The position numbers and the translations under genes were made by a program. From Cellulomonas denverensis (GTDB taxonomy: Bacteria; Actinomycetota; Actinomycetes; Actinomycetales; Cellulomonadaceae), in the NCBI RefSeq assembly GCF_012396125.1, contig NZ_JAAXOX010000014.1, positions 46,244 to 110,243 on the forward strand: a DNA stretch of 64,000 nucleotides, in the 5' to 3' direction. The notes beneath the pieces were generated by a model. It saw only the letters and a program-made list of their open reading frames with translations. It was not told the DNA's origin and ran no database searches. This document shows, piece after piece, positions 18,161 through 26,745 of this stretch (positions are counted from its first letter, which is position 1; the number at the start of each line of letters is the position of its first letter).

Positions 18161-18382
18161 TCAGGCGAGCGTGTATTCGCCCGCCTCCTGCACGGCTGCC
18201 TCGATGGCCGAGCGGTTCAGCTCGACGTCGTCCTTGTGCTTGAGGATGATGCGCGCTTCGCCGTCGGGAATGATCTCGGTGGCGACGGCACCGATACCTG
18301 CCACGAGATAGAGCCTGTCCTTGATGGCCCGCGCATCCTCGGCTGTGGTCATGCCGGCGACGGTGTAGATAGTGCTGATCAT
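18161..18382 (-). CDS. HMA-fold small protein lacking the CxxC metal motif
   Basis: 73 residues with the strand-loop-helix pattern of a heavy-metal-associated domain (TIYTVAGMTTAEDARAIKDRL), but where the domain normally has GMTCxxC this protein has GMTTAED. The C-terminal strand-helix (NRSAIEAAVQEAGEY) is normal. It cannot bind metal in the usual way; a regulatory, dimerisation or degenerate role is possible. It lies in the direction of the Crp/Fnr gene, 12 bp after the oxidoreductase fragment start region. Confidence 0.65.
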   Translation of the reverse strand: MISTIYTVAGMTTAEDARAIKDRLYLVAGIGAVATEIIPDGEARIILKHKDDVELNRSAIEAAVQEAGEYTLA

Positions 18383-18394
18383 GCCCTGCTCCTG

Positions 18395-18934
18395 TCAGAT
18401 CCGGCCGTTGAACGCCTGCATCGCGGCGTCCTCACGGGTGCCGCCACGACCGTCACCGTACGCGGCGTAGTCGGTGATCCACTCGATGGACTTGATCCAC
18501 TTGACCATCTTGTACCCATGGTTCGACTCCACCCGCAGCCGCAGCGGCGCGCCCAGATGCACCTCCAACGGGTGCCCGTTGCGCTCGTACGCCAGGATCG
18601 TGTCGTCCTCGGCGACCGTGTCGAGGTCCAGCACCGCGTAGAACGGTTCCCGCGGCCGGTGGTCCCACATCTCCTGGGCCAGGCCGTGGGAGGTGATCAT
18701 CACGTAGTTGGCACCCTCCGGGGGAGGTCCGAGGACCTCGAGGAGGTCACGGAGCCGGACGCCGGCCCATTTGGAGGTGGCCGACCAGCCCTGCATGCAG
18801 GTGTGGACCGCGATGTACTCGGTCTTCGGGAGCTGACGCAAGTCCCCCACGCTCAGCTGCAGCGTCTTACCGCTCAGCTCACCACCGAGCTCGAGGCGCG
18901 AGTCACGGAAGCCGCTGTCCCGGTGGGCGAGCCA
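18395..18934 (-). pseudogene. Molybdopterin-dependent oxidoreductase, N-terminally truncated by an IS
   Basis: The remaining ~180 residues show the sulfite-oxidase-like fold, with the cysteine that would ligate molybdenum in VHTCMQGWS, then a conserved core (GVRLRDLLEVLGP, LEVHLGAPLRLRVE) and a regular stop. The reading frame starts abruptly at the IS end at 18935. The whole N-terminal part, including any membrane or signal region, is missing, and nothing similar lies beyond the element. The fragment may still fold but has no proper start. Confidence 0.8.
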
Positions 18935-19000
18935 GGAGCCTGACCCGCTTCTCCGGACACCTGGTCCGAGGCGATGATCGTCTCGGGAAGGGAGTCTGGG

Positions 19001-19288
19001 ATGCCTGCAGCCAAGCCGCCGGAGTTCCGGCGTCGAGCAGTGGATCTGGCCCGCTCGGGTCGGCAGCCGGTCGCGAAGGTCGCGTCCGATCTCGGGATCA
19101 GCGAGTCGTGTCTGCGCCGGTGGATGGCCCAAGACGACGTCGATGCCGGTCGCCGTGAGGGCGTGAGCTCCGACGAGCGCCGCGAGCTGGTCGAGCTGCG
19201 GCGCCGCAACCGGGTGCTGGAGATGGAGGTCGAGATCCTCAAGCGGGCCCCGGCGTACTTCGCCCGGGAGAACGTCCTCCCAAAATGA
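19001..19288 (+). CDS. IS3-family transposase OrfA
   Basis: 95 residues beginning MPAAKPPEFRRRAVDLAR, with a helix-turn-helix (VASDLGISESCLRRWM) and a C-terminal coiled coil (LVELRRRNRVLEMEVEIL). It binds the element ends and pairs with OrfB. Its stop overlaps the orfB start (ATGA). The same first codons, with GTG instead of ATG, are seen at the deletion junction of the copy at 1600-2519. Confidence 0.92.
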   Translation: MPAAKPPEFRRRAVDLARSGRQPVAKVASDLGISESCLRRWMAQDDVDAGRREGVSSDERRELVELRRRNRVLEMEVEILKRAPAYFARENVLPK

Positions 19289-20160
19289 GCGCCCGGCTGG
19301 TCCAAGAGCTGGCCGCTGACGGGGTGCCCGTCGCGGCGACCTGCCGGGTCCTCGGGATCTCCCGCTCCGGGCTCTACGACGCCATGAACCGACCGCCGAG
19401 CACCCGCGCGATCGCCGACCAGGCGCTGACCGCGACGATCACGGCGATCCATCACGGCTCGCGGGCGACCTACGGCGCCCCGCGAGTCCATGCCGAGCTG
19501 CGTCTCGGGCTCGGGGTCGCCTGCGGACGCAAACGCGTCGCGAGGCTGATGCGCGCGGCCGGGTTGATAGGGGTCTGCCACCGGCGCAAACGCTGCGGGC
19601 AACGACCGCTGCCAGCACCGCACGACGACCTCGTCCAGCGGCGGTTCACCGCCGACAGCCCGGACCGATTGTGGTGCACCGACATCACCGAGCACCCGAC
19701 GGGCACCGGGAAGGTCTACTGCGCCGCGGTCCTGGACGTGTTCACCCGCAAGATCGTCGGGTGGTCCATCGCGGACCACATGCGCTCGGAGCTGGTCGTC
19801 GACGCCCTGCAGATGGCGATCTGGCGGCGCCACCCCGCACCAGGGGCGATCGTGCACGCGGACCGCGGCAGCCAGTACACGTCGTGGATCTTCGGGCACC
19901 GGCTGCGCGAGGCCGGCCTGCTCGGCTCGATGGGCCGAGTCGCGTCCTCGGTCGACAACACCATGATGGAGAGCTTCTGGTCGAGCATGCAGCGCGAGCT
20001 GCTCGACCGCCACGCCTGGTCATCCCGCGAGGAGCTCGCCTCGGCGATCTTCGAGTGGATCGAGGGCTTCTACAACCCCGTCCGACGCCACTCCGGACTC
20101 GGCTACCGGTCCCCGAACGACTTCGAGGACCTGCACACCGCCGCCACCGCGGCGGCATGA
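19285..20160 (+). CDS. IS3-family transposase OrfB
   Basis: 291 residues with an HTH_21 region (CRVLGISRSGLYDAM) and a full DDE core: Asp in WCTDITE, Asp in HADRGSQY, Glu in MMESFW. The C terminus ends DFEDLHTAATAAA. The start overlaps the orfA stop by 4 nt, allowing coupled translation, or a fused product by slippage on the CCAAAA run just before it. Intact and presumably active. Confidence 0.92.
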   Translation: MSARLVQELAADGVPVAATCRVLGISRSGLYDAMNRPPSTRAIADQALTATITAIHHGSRATYGAPRVHAELRLGLGVACGRKRVARLMRAAGLIGVCHRRKRCGQRPLPAPHDDLVQRRFTADSPDRLWCTDITEHPTGTGKVYCAAVLDVFTRKIVGWSIADHMRSELVVDALQMAIWRRHPAPGAIVHADRGSQYTSWIFGHRLREAGLLGSMGRVASSVDNTMMESFWSSMQRELLDRHAWSSREELASAIFEWIEGFYNPVRRHSGLGYRSPNDFEDLHTAATAAA

Positions 20161-20200
20161 TCACCACACCGCAACTGTCCGGGAAACCGGGTCAGGCTCC

Positions 20201-20303
20201 CCTGATCACCCAGATCGAACGCGTCCAGACCATCAACGACCTCCACATCCTCACCCCAGAGCTCGTCGACGCCGCCAGAGAAGCCCTCCTCATCGGCCAC
20301 TGA
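20201..20303 (+). pseudogene. C-terminal remnant of a second tniB
   Basis: 33 codons (LITQIERVQTINDLHIL...AREALLIGH) closely resemble the last residues of the intact TniB at 10840-11754, but the DNA differs at many positions, so it is a different lineage and not a copy. It starts exactly at the IS right end. It marks the former presence of another Tn5053/Tn402-like element. Confidence 0.8.
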
Positions 20304-20358
20304 CCGCTACCAGAAGCACGCCACCAAGCGATGCGATCCACAGCCTGAGCAGCCCACG

Positions 20359-20396
20359 CACGAGGGCCGCACCCCAGGCGGGGTGCGGCCCTCGTG
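20359..20396 (-). terminator. Strong terminator hairpin of the arsenic operon
   Basis: CACGAGGGCCGCACCCC, loop AGGC, then the exact complement: 17-bp perfect arms, 12 bp beyond the stop of arsC (minus strand). It also insulates the tniB remnant on the other side. Confidence 0.85.
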
Positions 20397-20407
20397 GCGT
20401 TGGGAGA

Positions 20408-20827
20408 TCAGGTGGTGACGGGCTCGACCCCGAGCTCGGTCAGCAGGGTCAGGATGCGGCCGCGGATCTCGTCGCGGATCGGGCGGACCGACTCGATGCC
20501 CTGCCCGGCGGGGTCGGCCAGGGCCCAGTCCTCGTACCGCTTGCCGGGGAAGATCGGGCACGCGTCGCCGCAGCCCATGGTGATGACGACATCGGACGCC
20601 TTGACCGCGTCGGTGGTCAGCACCTTGGGTCGCTCGGCGCGGATGTCGATGCCCTCCTCGAGCATCGCCTCCACTGCGACCGGATTGATCTGCTCGGCGG
20701 GCATCGACCCGGCCGAGCGGACCTCGACGGCGCCGCCGGACAGCGCCCGCAGGTAGCCCGCGGCCATCTGCGAGCGGCCGGCGTTGTGCACGCAGACGAA
20801 CAGGGCGGACGGCGTGGTCTCGGTCAT
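20408..20827 (-). CDS. arsC: Arsenate reductase, low-molecular-weight phosphatase type
   Basis: 139 residues. The P-loop FVCVHNAGRSQ is near the start with the nucleophilic Cys, and later conserved Cys lie in MGCGDACPIFPGKRYEDW. In actinobacteria this class uses mycothiol/mycoredoxin to reduce As(V) to As(III), which Acr3 then exports. ATG at 20827 has GGAG 6 nt upstream; a GTG 12 nt further up is less good. It is the last gene of an operon after acr3 and the arsR-arsC fusion, and is paralogous to the ArsC half of that fusion. Confidence 0.88.
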   Translation of the reverse strand: MTETTPSALFVCVHNAGRSQMAAGYLRALSGGAVEVRSAGSMPAEQINPVAVEAMLEEGIDIRAERPKVLTTDAVKASDVVITMGCGDACPIFPGKRYEDWALADPAGQGIESVRPIRDEIRGRILTLLTELGVEPVTT

Positions 20828-20845
20828 CTCGGTCTCCACGGAAGG

Positions 20846-21874
20846 TCAGGCGGTCGGCAGGGCGAGGTCGGGCAGCAGGTCGGTGAGCAGGGCGCGCACG
20901 CGGCGGTCGATCTCGTCGCGGATCGCCCGCACCCCGGTCTCGGAGGCCAGGGCAGGGTCGCCGACGACCCAGTCCTCGTAGCGCTTGCCGGGCAGGATCG
21001 GGCAGGTGTCGCCGCAGCCCATCGTGATGACGACGTCCGCGGCGCGGACTGCGTCGTCGGTCAGCGGCTTGGGGAACGCCTCGCCGTCGGCGCCGAGCTC
21101 GGCGAGCAGCGGCCGGACCGCGGCGTGCACGTCGGCGGCCGGTGCGGACCCCGCGGACCGGACGGTGATCGCGTCGCCGGCGTAGTGGCGCAGCAGGGCA
21201 GCGGCGAGCTGGGAACGGCCGGCGTTCGCGACACACACGAACAGCACCTGCGGGCGTGTGTCCGCCGCGTCCAGGGCCCGGGCGGTGTCGGTCAGGCGCT
21301 GGCGGGCGAACCGTTCGGTGTTGACCACCAGGTGCGAGCGGATCGCCGAGGACCGCGCCAGTCCGGTGTAGGACTCCCTGACGACGCTGAGGACCGCGCC
21401 GGGGTCGCGGTCGGGGAACGCCACGGCGAGGCGGTCGGCGATCCGGACCAGGGCGTCCTCGGCGTCGGTGAGCCCGGCGAGCGGGACCGCGTTCGCGGCG
21501 TCCGCGGCTGCGGGGGCGAAGGAGTCCAGCAGGGTGGTGACCGCGCCGCGCAGGGCCGGCTGTACCCGGTAGTAGACCCAGGTCCCGCGCCGCTCGGAGG
21601 TCAGCAACCCGACGTCCTTGAGCAGCTTCAGGTGGTGCGACACCGTCGGAGCGTTGACCTCGGCGACCGTGGCCAGGTCGCACACGCACGCCTCGCCGGT
21701 CGGGGAGGTCGCGATCAGCGACAGCATCCGCAGCCGCAGCGGGTCACCCAGGGCCTTCAGGGTGCCGGCGACGTGCGCCGCGGCGTCGGCGCCGATCGCG
21801 TGGTCCGCCGGTGAGGTCTGCGGCGTGCAGCCGCCGGTGGCGGTCGTGGTGGCGTCGGGGGCGGTGGTGGTCAT
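20846..21874 (-). CDS. ArsR-ArsC fusion: arsenic sensor joined to arsenate reductase
   Basis: 342 residues. Residues ~30-125 are an ArsR winged helix with the arsenic-type metal motif ACVCDL and recognition region APTVSHHLKLLKD. A helical linker with a three-helix bundle spans ~125-210. The C-terminal ~130 residues are a full low-molecular-weight arsenate reductase with CVANAGRSQ and MGCGDTCPILPGKR. One protein may both repress the operon and reduce arsenate; such fusions are known in actinobacteria. It overlaps acr3 by 4 nt (ATGA) and lies 18 nt before the second arsC. Confidence 0.9.
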   Translation of the reverse strand: MTTTAPDATTTATGGCTPQTSPADHAIGADAAAHVAGTLKALGDPLRLRMLSLIATSPTGEACVCDLATVAEVNAPTVSHHLKLLKDVGLLTSERRGTWVYYRVQPALRGAVTTLLDSFAPAAADAANAVPLAGLTDAEDALVRIADRLAVAFPDRDPGAVLSVVRESYTGLARSSAIRSHLVVNTERFARQRLTDTARALDAADTRPQVLFVCVANAGRSQLAAALLRHYAGDAITVRSAGSAPAADVHAAVRPLLAELGADGEAFPKPLTDDAVRAADVVITMGCGDTCPILPGKRYEDWVVGDPALASETGVRAIRDEIDRRVRALLTDLLPDLALPTA

Positions 21875-22974
21875 GAGCGTGCCTCCTGCAGCTCGGCGGT
21901 GGAGGGGGAGGTCGAGGACGGGCGGAACCAGCGGTCCCTGACCCAGAGGCTGACGTAGACCAGGGCGACCAGGACCGGGACCTCGATCAGCGGGCCGACC
22001 ACACCGGCCAGCGCCTGCCCCGAGGTCGCACCGAACGTCCCGATCGCCACCGCGATCGCCAGTTCGAAGTTGTTGCCTGCCGCGGTGAACGCCAGCGTCG
22101 TCGACCGCGCGTACCCCAGCCCCAAGCCCCGCCCGGTGGCCAGGCCGACGGCCCACATGACGGCGAAGTAGGCCAGGAGCGGCAGGGCGATCCGCGCGAC
22201 GTCCAGCGGCCGTGACGTCACGGCCTCACCCTGCAGCGCGAACAGCAGGACGATCGTGAACAGCAGCCCGTACAGCGCCCACGGACCCACCCGCGGGACG
22301 AACCGCTCCTCGTACCACTGGCGTCCGCGGGTGCGCTCACCGATCCACCGCGAGGCGAACCCGGCCAGCAGCGGGACTCCCAGGAAGACCGCGACGTTGA
22401 CAGCGATCTGCCCGACCGAGACTTCCAGGCCGGCGGAGTCCAGGCCGAGCCAGCCCGGCAGCACGCTCAGGTAGAACCAGCCCAGCAGCGAGAACGCCAC
22501 CACCTGGAACACCGAGTTGATCGCGACCAGCACCGCAGCCGCCTCCCGGTCACCGCAGGCCAGGTCGTTCCAGATCACCACCATCGCGATGCACCGCGCC
22601 AGGCCCACGACGATCAGGCCCGTGCGGTACTCCGGCAGGTCGGGCAGGAACACCCAGGCCAGGGCAAACATCAGCGCGGGGCCGACGACCCAGTTCAACG
22701 CGAGCGAGCTCCCCAGCAGCCGCTTGTCCCCGGTCACCGCAGCGACCCGGTCGTAGCGGACCCTCGCCAGCACCGGGTACATCATCACCAGCAGACCGAG
22801 CGCGATCGGCAGCGAGATGCCCCCCAGCTCCAGATCAGCCAGCGCGCCTCCGAGAGCCGGGACGAACCGGCCCACCGCGAGGCCCGCGACCATGGCCAGC
22901 CCGATCCACACGGGCAGCCACCGGTCCAGGTTCGACAGTCGCCGGGTCGAGCTGGGCGGGACCTGATTTGGCAT
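21871..22974 (-). CDS. acr3: Acr3-family arsenite exporter
   Basis: 367 residues with ten hydrophobic helices and the Acr3 signature region (LARCIAMVVIWNDLACGD) carrying the conserved cysteine, then AAGNNFELAIAVA in a late helix. It exports As(III) driven by the proton gradient. ATG at 22974 is favoured over 22992, because the latter lies inside the operator palindrome at 22983-22998. With little room for a ribosome site, the transcript may be leaderless or nearly so. First gene of the arsenic operon. Confidence 0.93.
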   Translation of the reverse strand: MPNQVPPSSTRRLSNLDRWLPVWIGLAMVAGLAVGRFVPALGGALADLELGGISLPIALGLLVMMYPVLARVRYDRVAAVTGDKRLLGSSLALNWVVGPALMFALAWVFLPDLPEYRTGLIVVGLARCIAMVVIWNDLACGDREAAAVLVAINSVFQVVAFSLLGWFYLSVLPGWLGLDSAGLEVSVGQIAVNVAVFLGVPLLAGFASRWIGERTRGRQWYEERFVPRVGPWALYGLLFTIVLLFALQGEAVTSRPLDVARIALPLLAYFAVMWAVGLATGRGLGLGYARSTTLAFTAAGNNFELAIAVAIGTFGATSGQALAGVVGPLIEVPVLVALVYVSLWVRDRWFRPSSTSPSTAELQEARS

Positions 22975-22982
22975 GTGGCTAC

Positions 22983-22998
22983 TTTGACACATGTCGAA
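22983..22998. promoter_or_regulatory. Probable ArsR operator of the acr3 operon
   Basis: TTTGACACATGTCGAA is a near-perfect inverted repeat (one mismatch) immediately upstream of acr3. It is the likely site of autoregulation by the ArsR half of the fusion. The palindrome also contains the alternative Met at 22992. Confidence 0.6.
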
Positions 22999-23183
22999 TC
23001 AATCCCCAAGCGCATCGTCGCCGACGCGCACCATCACGGCGGTGGCGGCGAGATGACCAGGTCGAGAGTGGCGCACCGGCCGGCCAAGGCGTCTCCCGGC
23101 GTCGTCGGGCCTACGGATCGGTGGGCGTGCATGCACCGCACATGCGCGCTTGCGCACTACTGCAACCGTGCAAAGATGCTCGA

Positions 23184-24407
23184 GTGCTGACAGCTCTTGC
23201 CGTCCCGACGTACCGCCGCCTGTTCTCCGCGCAGGTGATCTCCCTGGCGGGGACCGGTCTGACGACGGTGGCCCTGGGCCTGCTCGCCTACGACCTCGCG
23301 GGCGCCCGGGCGGGGCTGGTGCTGGGCACGGTGTTCGCGATCAAGATGCTGGCGTACGTCACGGTCGCGCCGGTGGCGGCCGCCGTGGTGCACGCGGCGC
23401 CCCCTCGGGCCGTGCTGGTCGCCGCGGACCTGGTGCGCGTCGTGGTGGTCCTCGGCCTGCCGCTGGTGTCGTCCGTGTGGCAGGTCTACGTCCTGGTCCT
23501 GGTCCTGCAGGCGGCGTCGGCGGTGCACACCCCGGCCTACCAGGCCGCGCTGCCGCAGGTGCTGCAGGACGAGCGCCGGTACACCGAGGCGCTGTCGCTG
23601 TCCCGGATGAGCGAGGACCTGGAGATGGTCCTGTCACCGCTCCTCGCTGCGGGGCTGCTGCTCGTCGTGCCGAGCTCTGACCTGTTCGTCGGCACGGCGG
23701 TCGGGTTCGCGGTGTCCGCGCTGCTCGTCGCCCGTCTGCGACTGGGCCGGCCCGTCGTTCTGGCGGACGACGTCGCGCCCTTCACCGAGCGTGCGCGCCG
23801 GGGCATCGCGCAGATGCTCCGGACGCCGGCCCTGCGGGCCGTGCTCGCGCTGAACATGGCGGTCGCGGCCGGGGGAGCGTTCGTGCTGGTGCAGTACGTC
23901 GTCGTCGCGAGGGAGACCTACAGCCGAGGCGAGGGCGCGGCGGCGCTGCTGATGGCCGCGCTCGGGGCGGGATCGATCATCGTGGCGCTGCTCCTTCCGC
24001 GGGCGCTCGAGGCGCTGCCGGAGCGCGCGCTGATGCTGAGGGGTGGCGGGCTGCTCGTCGTGGCCACGGCAGCGGTCGCGGCGGCGGTGCAAATCCGGGG
24101 GACCGGGGGACTGGTCCTGGTGGGCGCCCTGTTCCTGCTCGTCGGGGCGGGGTGGGCAGCCGCGGAGACGCCGGTGGGACGCATCATCACGCGCACCACC
24201 CAGGAGCAGGACCAGCCCGCGGTGTTCGCCGCGCAGTTCTCGCTGTCCCACGCGTGCTGGCTCATCACCTACCCACTGGCCGGCTGGATCGGCAGCCGAG
24301 GGCTCGGGACCGCGGCGCTCGTCCTGGCCGCACTCAGTGCAGCCGCTCTGCTGGCGACCGCCGCGCTGTGGCCGGCCCAGGATCGCGCCGCGCGCGTGGC
24401 AGGCTGA
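23184..24407 (+). CDS. MFS transporter
   Basis: 407 residues with about twelve hydrophobic segments and the MFS_3 (enterobactin/macrolide exporter-like) layout: an opening stretch YRRLFSAQVISLAGTGL, and a central loop with AYQAALPQVLQDERRYTEA. GTG at 23184 is the only start fitting the family N terminus. It is followed after 4 bp by an ArsR-type repressor, so the pair probably forms one efflux operon whose substrate (metal or drug) cannot be read from the sequence. Divergent from the arsenic operon across 209 bp. Confidence 0.85.
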   Translation: MLTALAVPTYRRLFSAQVISLAGTGLTTVALGLLAYDLAGARAGLVLGTVFAIKMLAYVTVAPVAAAVVHAAPPRAVLVAADLVRVVVVLGLPLVSSVWQVYVLVLVLQAASAVHTPAYQAALPQVLQDERRYTEALSLSRMSEDLEMVLSPLLAAGLLLVVPSSDLFVGTAVGFAVSALLVARLRLGRPVVLADDVAPFTERARRGIAQMLRTPALRAVLALNMAVAAGGAFVLVQYVVVARETYSRGEGAAALLMAALGAGSIIVALLLPRALEALPERALMLRGGGLLVVATAAVAAAVQIRGTGGLVLVGALFLLVGAGWAAAETPVGRIITRTTQEQDQPAVFAAQFSLSHACWLITYPLAGWIGSRGLGTAALVLAALSAAALLATAALWPAQDRAARVAG

Positions 24408-24411
24408 GCAC

Positions 24412-24750
24412 GTGAGCGCCGAGACCACCCGGGCGGCCGTCCCTGACGCCGAGCTCGACACCGCCGTCGAGGTGCTGCGCCTGCTCGCCGACCGGACCCG
24501 GCTGGCGATCCTCGCGCTGCTCCACGACGGCGAGCTCTCCGTCGGGGCCATCGCCGACCGGCTCGCACGGCCGGTGCCCGGCGTGTCCCAGCACCTCGCC
24601 AAGCTCCGAGCCGGCCGCCTGGTCGCCACACGCCGCGACGGCGCCACCGTGTACTACCGACTGACCAACGAGCACATCGACGCGCTCGTCCTCAACGTCC
24701 TCCACCAGGCCGAGCACCTCCGCTACGACACCCCACCGCACCACCTCTGA
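24412..24750 (+). CDS. ArsR-family repressor paired with the MFS transporter
   Basis: 112 residues, a compact winged helix with recognition region PVPGVSQHLAKLRAGRLV and a dimerising C-terminal helix containing several His (NEHIDALVLNVLHQAEH, then PPHH). These resemble the alpha-5 metal sites of NmtR/CzrA regulators, though the His spacing is one residue off the standard pattern, so metal binding is only likely. GTG at 24412 lies 4 bp after the transporter stop. Confidence 0.82.
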   Translation: MSAETTRAAVPDAELDTAVEVLRLLADRTRLAILALLHDGELSVGAIADRLARPVPGVSQHLAKLRAGRLVATRRDGATVYYRLTNEHIDALVLNVLHQAEHLRYDTPPHHL

Positions 24751-25091
24751 CCAGCCGACGCGGCAGGGGGGTGCGGCATCGTCGCAGGTCAGAGGGATAC
24801 GCAGACTACAAACGGACATAATGTTGATTATCGGACAACGAGTAGGACGAGTAGCGACGAGATGAGAGAACTCGTCTCACCGTGCGACGCAGCGTCTCCG
24901 CAGTTCAGTCGCCACGTCGAGGGCGCCTCGATGCGGCGGCATCACTGGAGGGTCATGACGTTGCACCAGTTCAGCATCCGGTTCTCTCATCAGATGAGCG
25001 TTTCTCGCGTAGACGTAGGCCGCACGCGGAACCTGCGGGCGCCGAACCGAGTCGAGCGCCGACCCCGCGTGAGGCACTCGGTCTCTTCGGC
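24751..25091. other. Intergenic region between ArsR and the OLD-like gene
   Basis: 341 bp with lower G+C than the neighbours. An A/T-rich stretch with ATAAT/ATTAT inverted arms lies near 24819-24834 and could be a promoter or operator. No frame with convincing codon use was found. Confidence 0.5.
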
Positions 25092-26555
25092 CTAGTCGGT
25101 CTTCATCGGTAGCATCGCGCGGATTGGTGAGAGCAACGCCTCAACCTCGTTGGACCGTAGTTGCGCCCACAGCCCGATGAAGGCGTTCGCGACTACCAGT
25201 TCAGCTGTCAAGTCGAGCTTCTCGCCAATCTGGCGAAAAATGGTGTGGCGGTCATGATTCGTCAGACCTGTCTCGGCAACCACAGCCTTTACCCGGCCCT
25301 GCTGGTCGATCGGCAGATTCAGTGCGGCGGTCAGCTTGGCCGCAAGATTGTCCAAGTCGCCCATCACCGTATCATAAATGTGCGCCTCAGGGTCGTCGTC
25401 TCCTGGGAGCGCAAAGATCAGCGAAGCTGGATCGATCTTATCGGACTTATCTCCGTCGAGAAATACGACACTCGGAACCGGCGCAGTCGGGTCCACCTTC
25501 CGGGTGTGCTGTACCTTAATGGCCTGCTCGGCTCCGCCTAGTCCGTGGATTGCCACGGCTGCAATGTCGACGCCGTAGTGGCGCAGGGCTGCCGCAATCA
25601 CTAGCTCTGCGAGCGAATCTTCCACAAAGAAGGCGATGCGAGCGGGAATTGTTCCTGTAATCGCCCGGAGCGCCTCGATGTTCAAGGCCCCTTGCACAAC
25701 CTCGCCGTCAAAAGCGGCCCACACGGCACCTGGCGGGAGCGCCTCGATGGCCTCGGATGAGTGGGTCGTGAAGATCACTTGGCACTTCTTGCGGATCGCG
25801 ATCTTGAGCAGGTAGTCCACCAGTCGCCTGGTCGCGACTGGGTGTAGGCCGTTCTCGATCAGGATCAGACTGTTATCGGGTGCAGCCTCAATCCCTGACA
25901 CAATTCGGATTATGCTTGCCTGACCGGCTCCAAAGTGAAATTCCGTGTACGATGTTCCAGAACCGCTATCTTGTGCGGTGTAGAGGGTGGCTCGTGTGGT
26001 TACGTCGAGTTCCGAGTAGCCACCCACGGCTTTTCCGAGGATGGATTGCGTGGCCTCGATTACTGATGCCGGGAGTTTCGTCTCGCTTACGGCTTTAAAC
26101 CGACTCCCCCGGGCAAGTCGAAGGTCTGACCGCTCGGTAGCCGGAACTGTGCGCGTTACGCCGAATACGAGCACGTCGCGAACGAATGGCTTTCGGTTCC
26201 ACTTGGAGGTGGGGAAGTTTACGCTGCGTCGCACCTCCGAAGCCGAACCGATCGCTTTGTCTATGACGCCGTGTTCGATCGACCACTTGACCATGCTCGA
26301 ATCGTAGCGCCCGCTCTTGGCGAAGAATCGCTCCGGCTTGACGTCCTTGTATGCGAGAGCGGCCGCGCCCAGGATAGTGGACTTGCCGCCGCCATTTGGT
26401 CCAATGAGTGCCGTGACCGGAAAGTCGAAGCGCACCTCTTTGTCCACAAAACCGCGCACCTTGCGGAGGACCACACGCCGCAGGTACTTCGAATAGGATT
26501 GCTTGGCAACCTTGTCAGCGAGGCTCTGCAGACTATTTGGGCTGATCTCGGTCAT
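25092..26555 (-). CDS. OLD-family-like ATPase with C-terminal TOPRIM nuclease domain
   Basis: 487 residues. An SMC/ABC-type ATPase head has Walker A GPNGGGKST at 52-60, a signature-like FGAGQ at 208, Walker B LILIENG around 230-236 with Asn where Asp/Glu is usual, and a His switch TTHSSE at 263. Residues ~305-487 form a TOPRIM-like part with VED at 311 and LDGD at 366-369. OLD and GajA proteins of this build are nucleases in phage defence. No UvrD-type GajB partner is next to it. Codon use is less G/C-biased than in the neighbours, suggesting recent transfer. Confidence 0.8.
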   Translation of the reverse strand: MTEISPNSLQSLADKVAKQSYSKYLRRVVLRKVRGFVDKEVRFDFPVTALIGPNGGGKSTILGAAALAYKDVKPERFFAKSGRYDSSMVKWSIEHGVIDKAIGSASEVRRSVNFPTSKWNRKPFVRDVLVFGVTRTVPATERSDLRLARGSRFKAVSETKLPASVIEATQSILGKAVGGYSELDVTTRATLYTAQDSGSGTSYTEFHFGAGQASIIRIVSGIEAAPDNSLILIENGLHPVATRRLVDYLLKIAIRKKCQVIFTTHSSEAIEALPPGAVWAAFDGEVVQGALNIEALRAITGTIPARIAFFVEDSLAELVIAAALRHYGVDIAAVAIHGLGGAEQAIKVQHTRKVDPTAPVPSVVFLDGDKSDKIDPASLIFALPGDDDPEAHIYDTVMGDLDNLAAKLTAALNLPIDQQGRVKAVVAETGLTNHDRHTIFRQIGEKLDLTAELVVANAFIGLWAQLRSNEVEALLSPIRAMLPMKTD

Positions 26556-26745
26556 GTGGCCGAGCGTAGTGCTGACTACGCCGGCGCACGCCCAAACCAG
26601 GACGTCGCACGCCGACAATCTCTCGCGCCTGTCCCGAGACGTACTCGTCTCATCGCGACACGTCGCTGTACCAGTCGCTGGTGCCTCGCAGCACGGCACC
26701 TGCCATAGCCCTCTACCGTCGGTTCCGACGAGAGGGGCAAGACCG

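Larger units (their letters stand above)
18935..20200 (+). mobile_element. IS3-family element, full-length copy (1266 bp)
   Basis: Ends GGAGCCTGACCCG and its complement enclose complete orfA and orfB. The flanks are CCA (left) and CCT (right), so no clean target duplication. The left flank is a truncated oxidoreductase and the right a tniB fragment, two genes that never belonged together. Insertion was therefore followed by deletion or recombination at this element. It is the parent type of the deleted copy at 1600-2519. Confidence 0.9.

Noticed and set aside
24819..24834. A/T-rich inverted repeat ATAAT....ATTAT as a transposon end
   Set aside because: Short arms only and no second copy in the window; more simply a promoter or operator.
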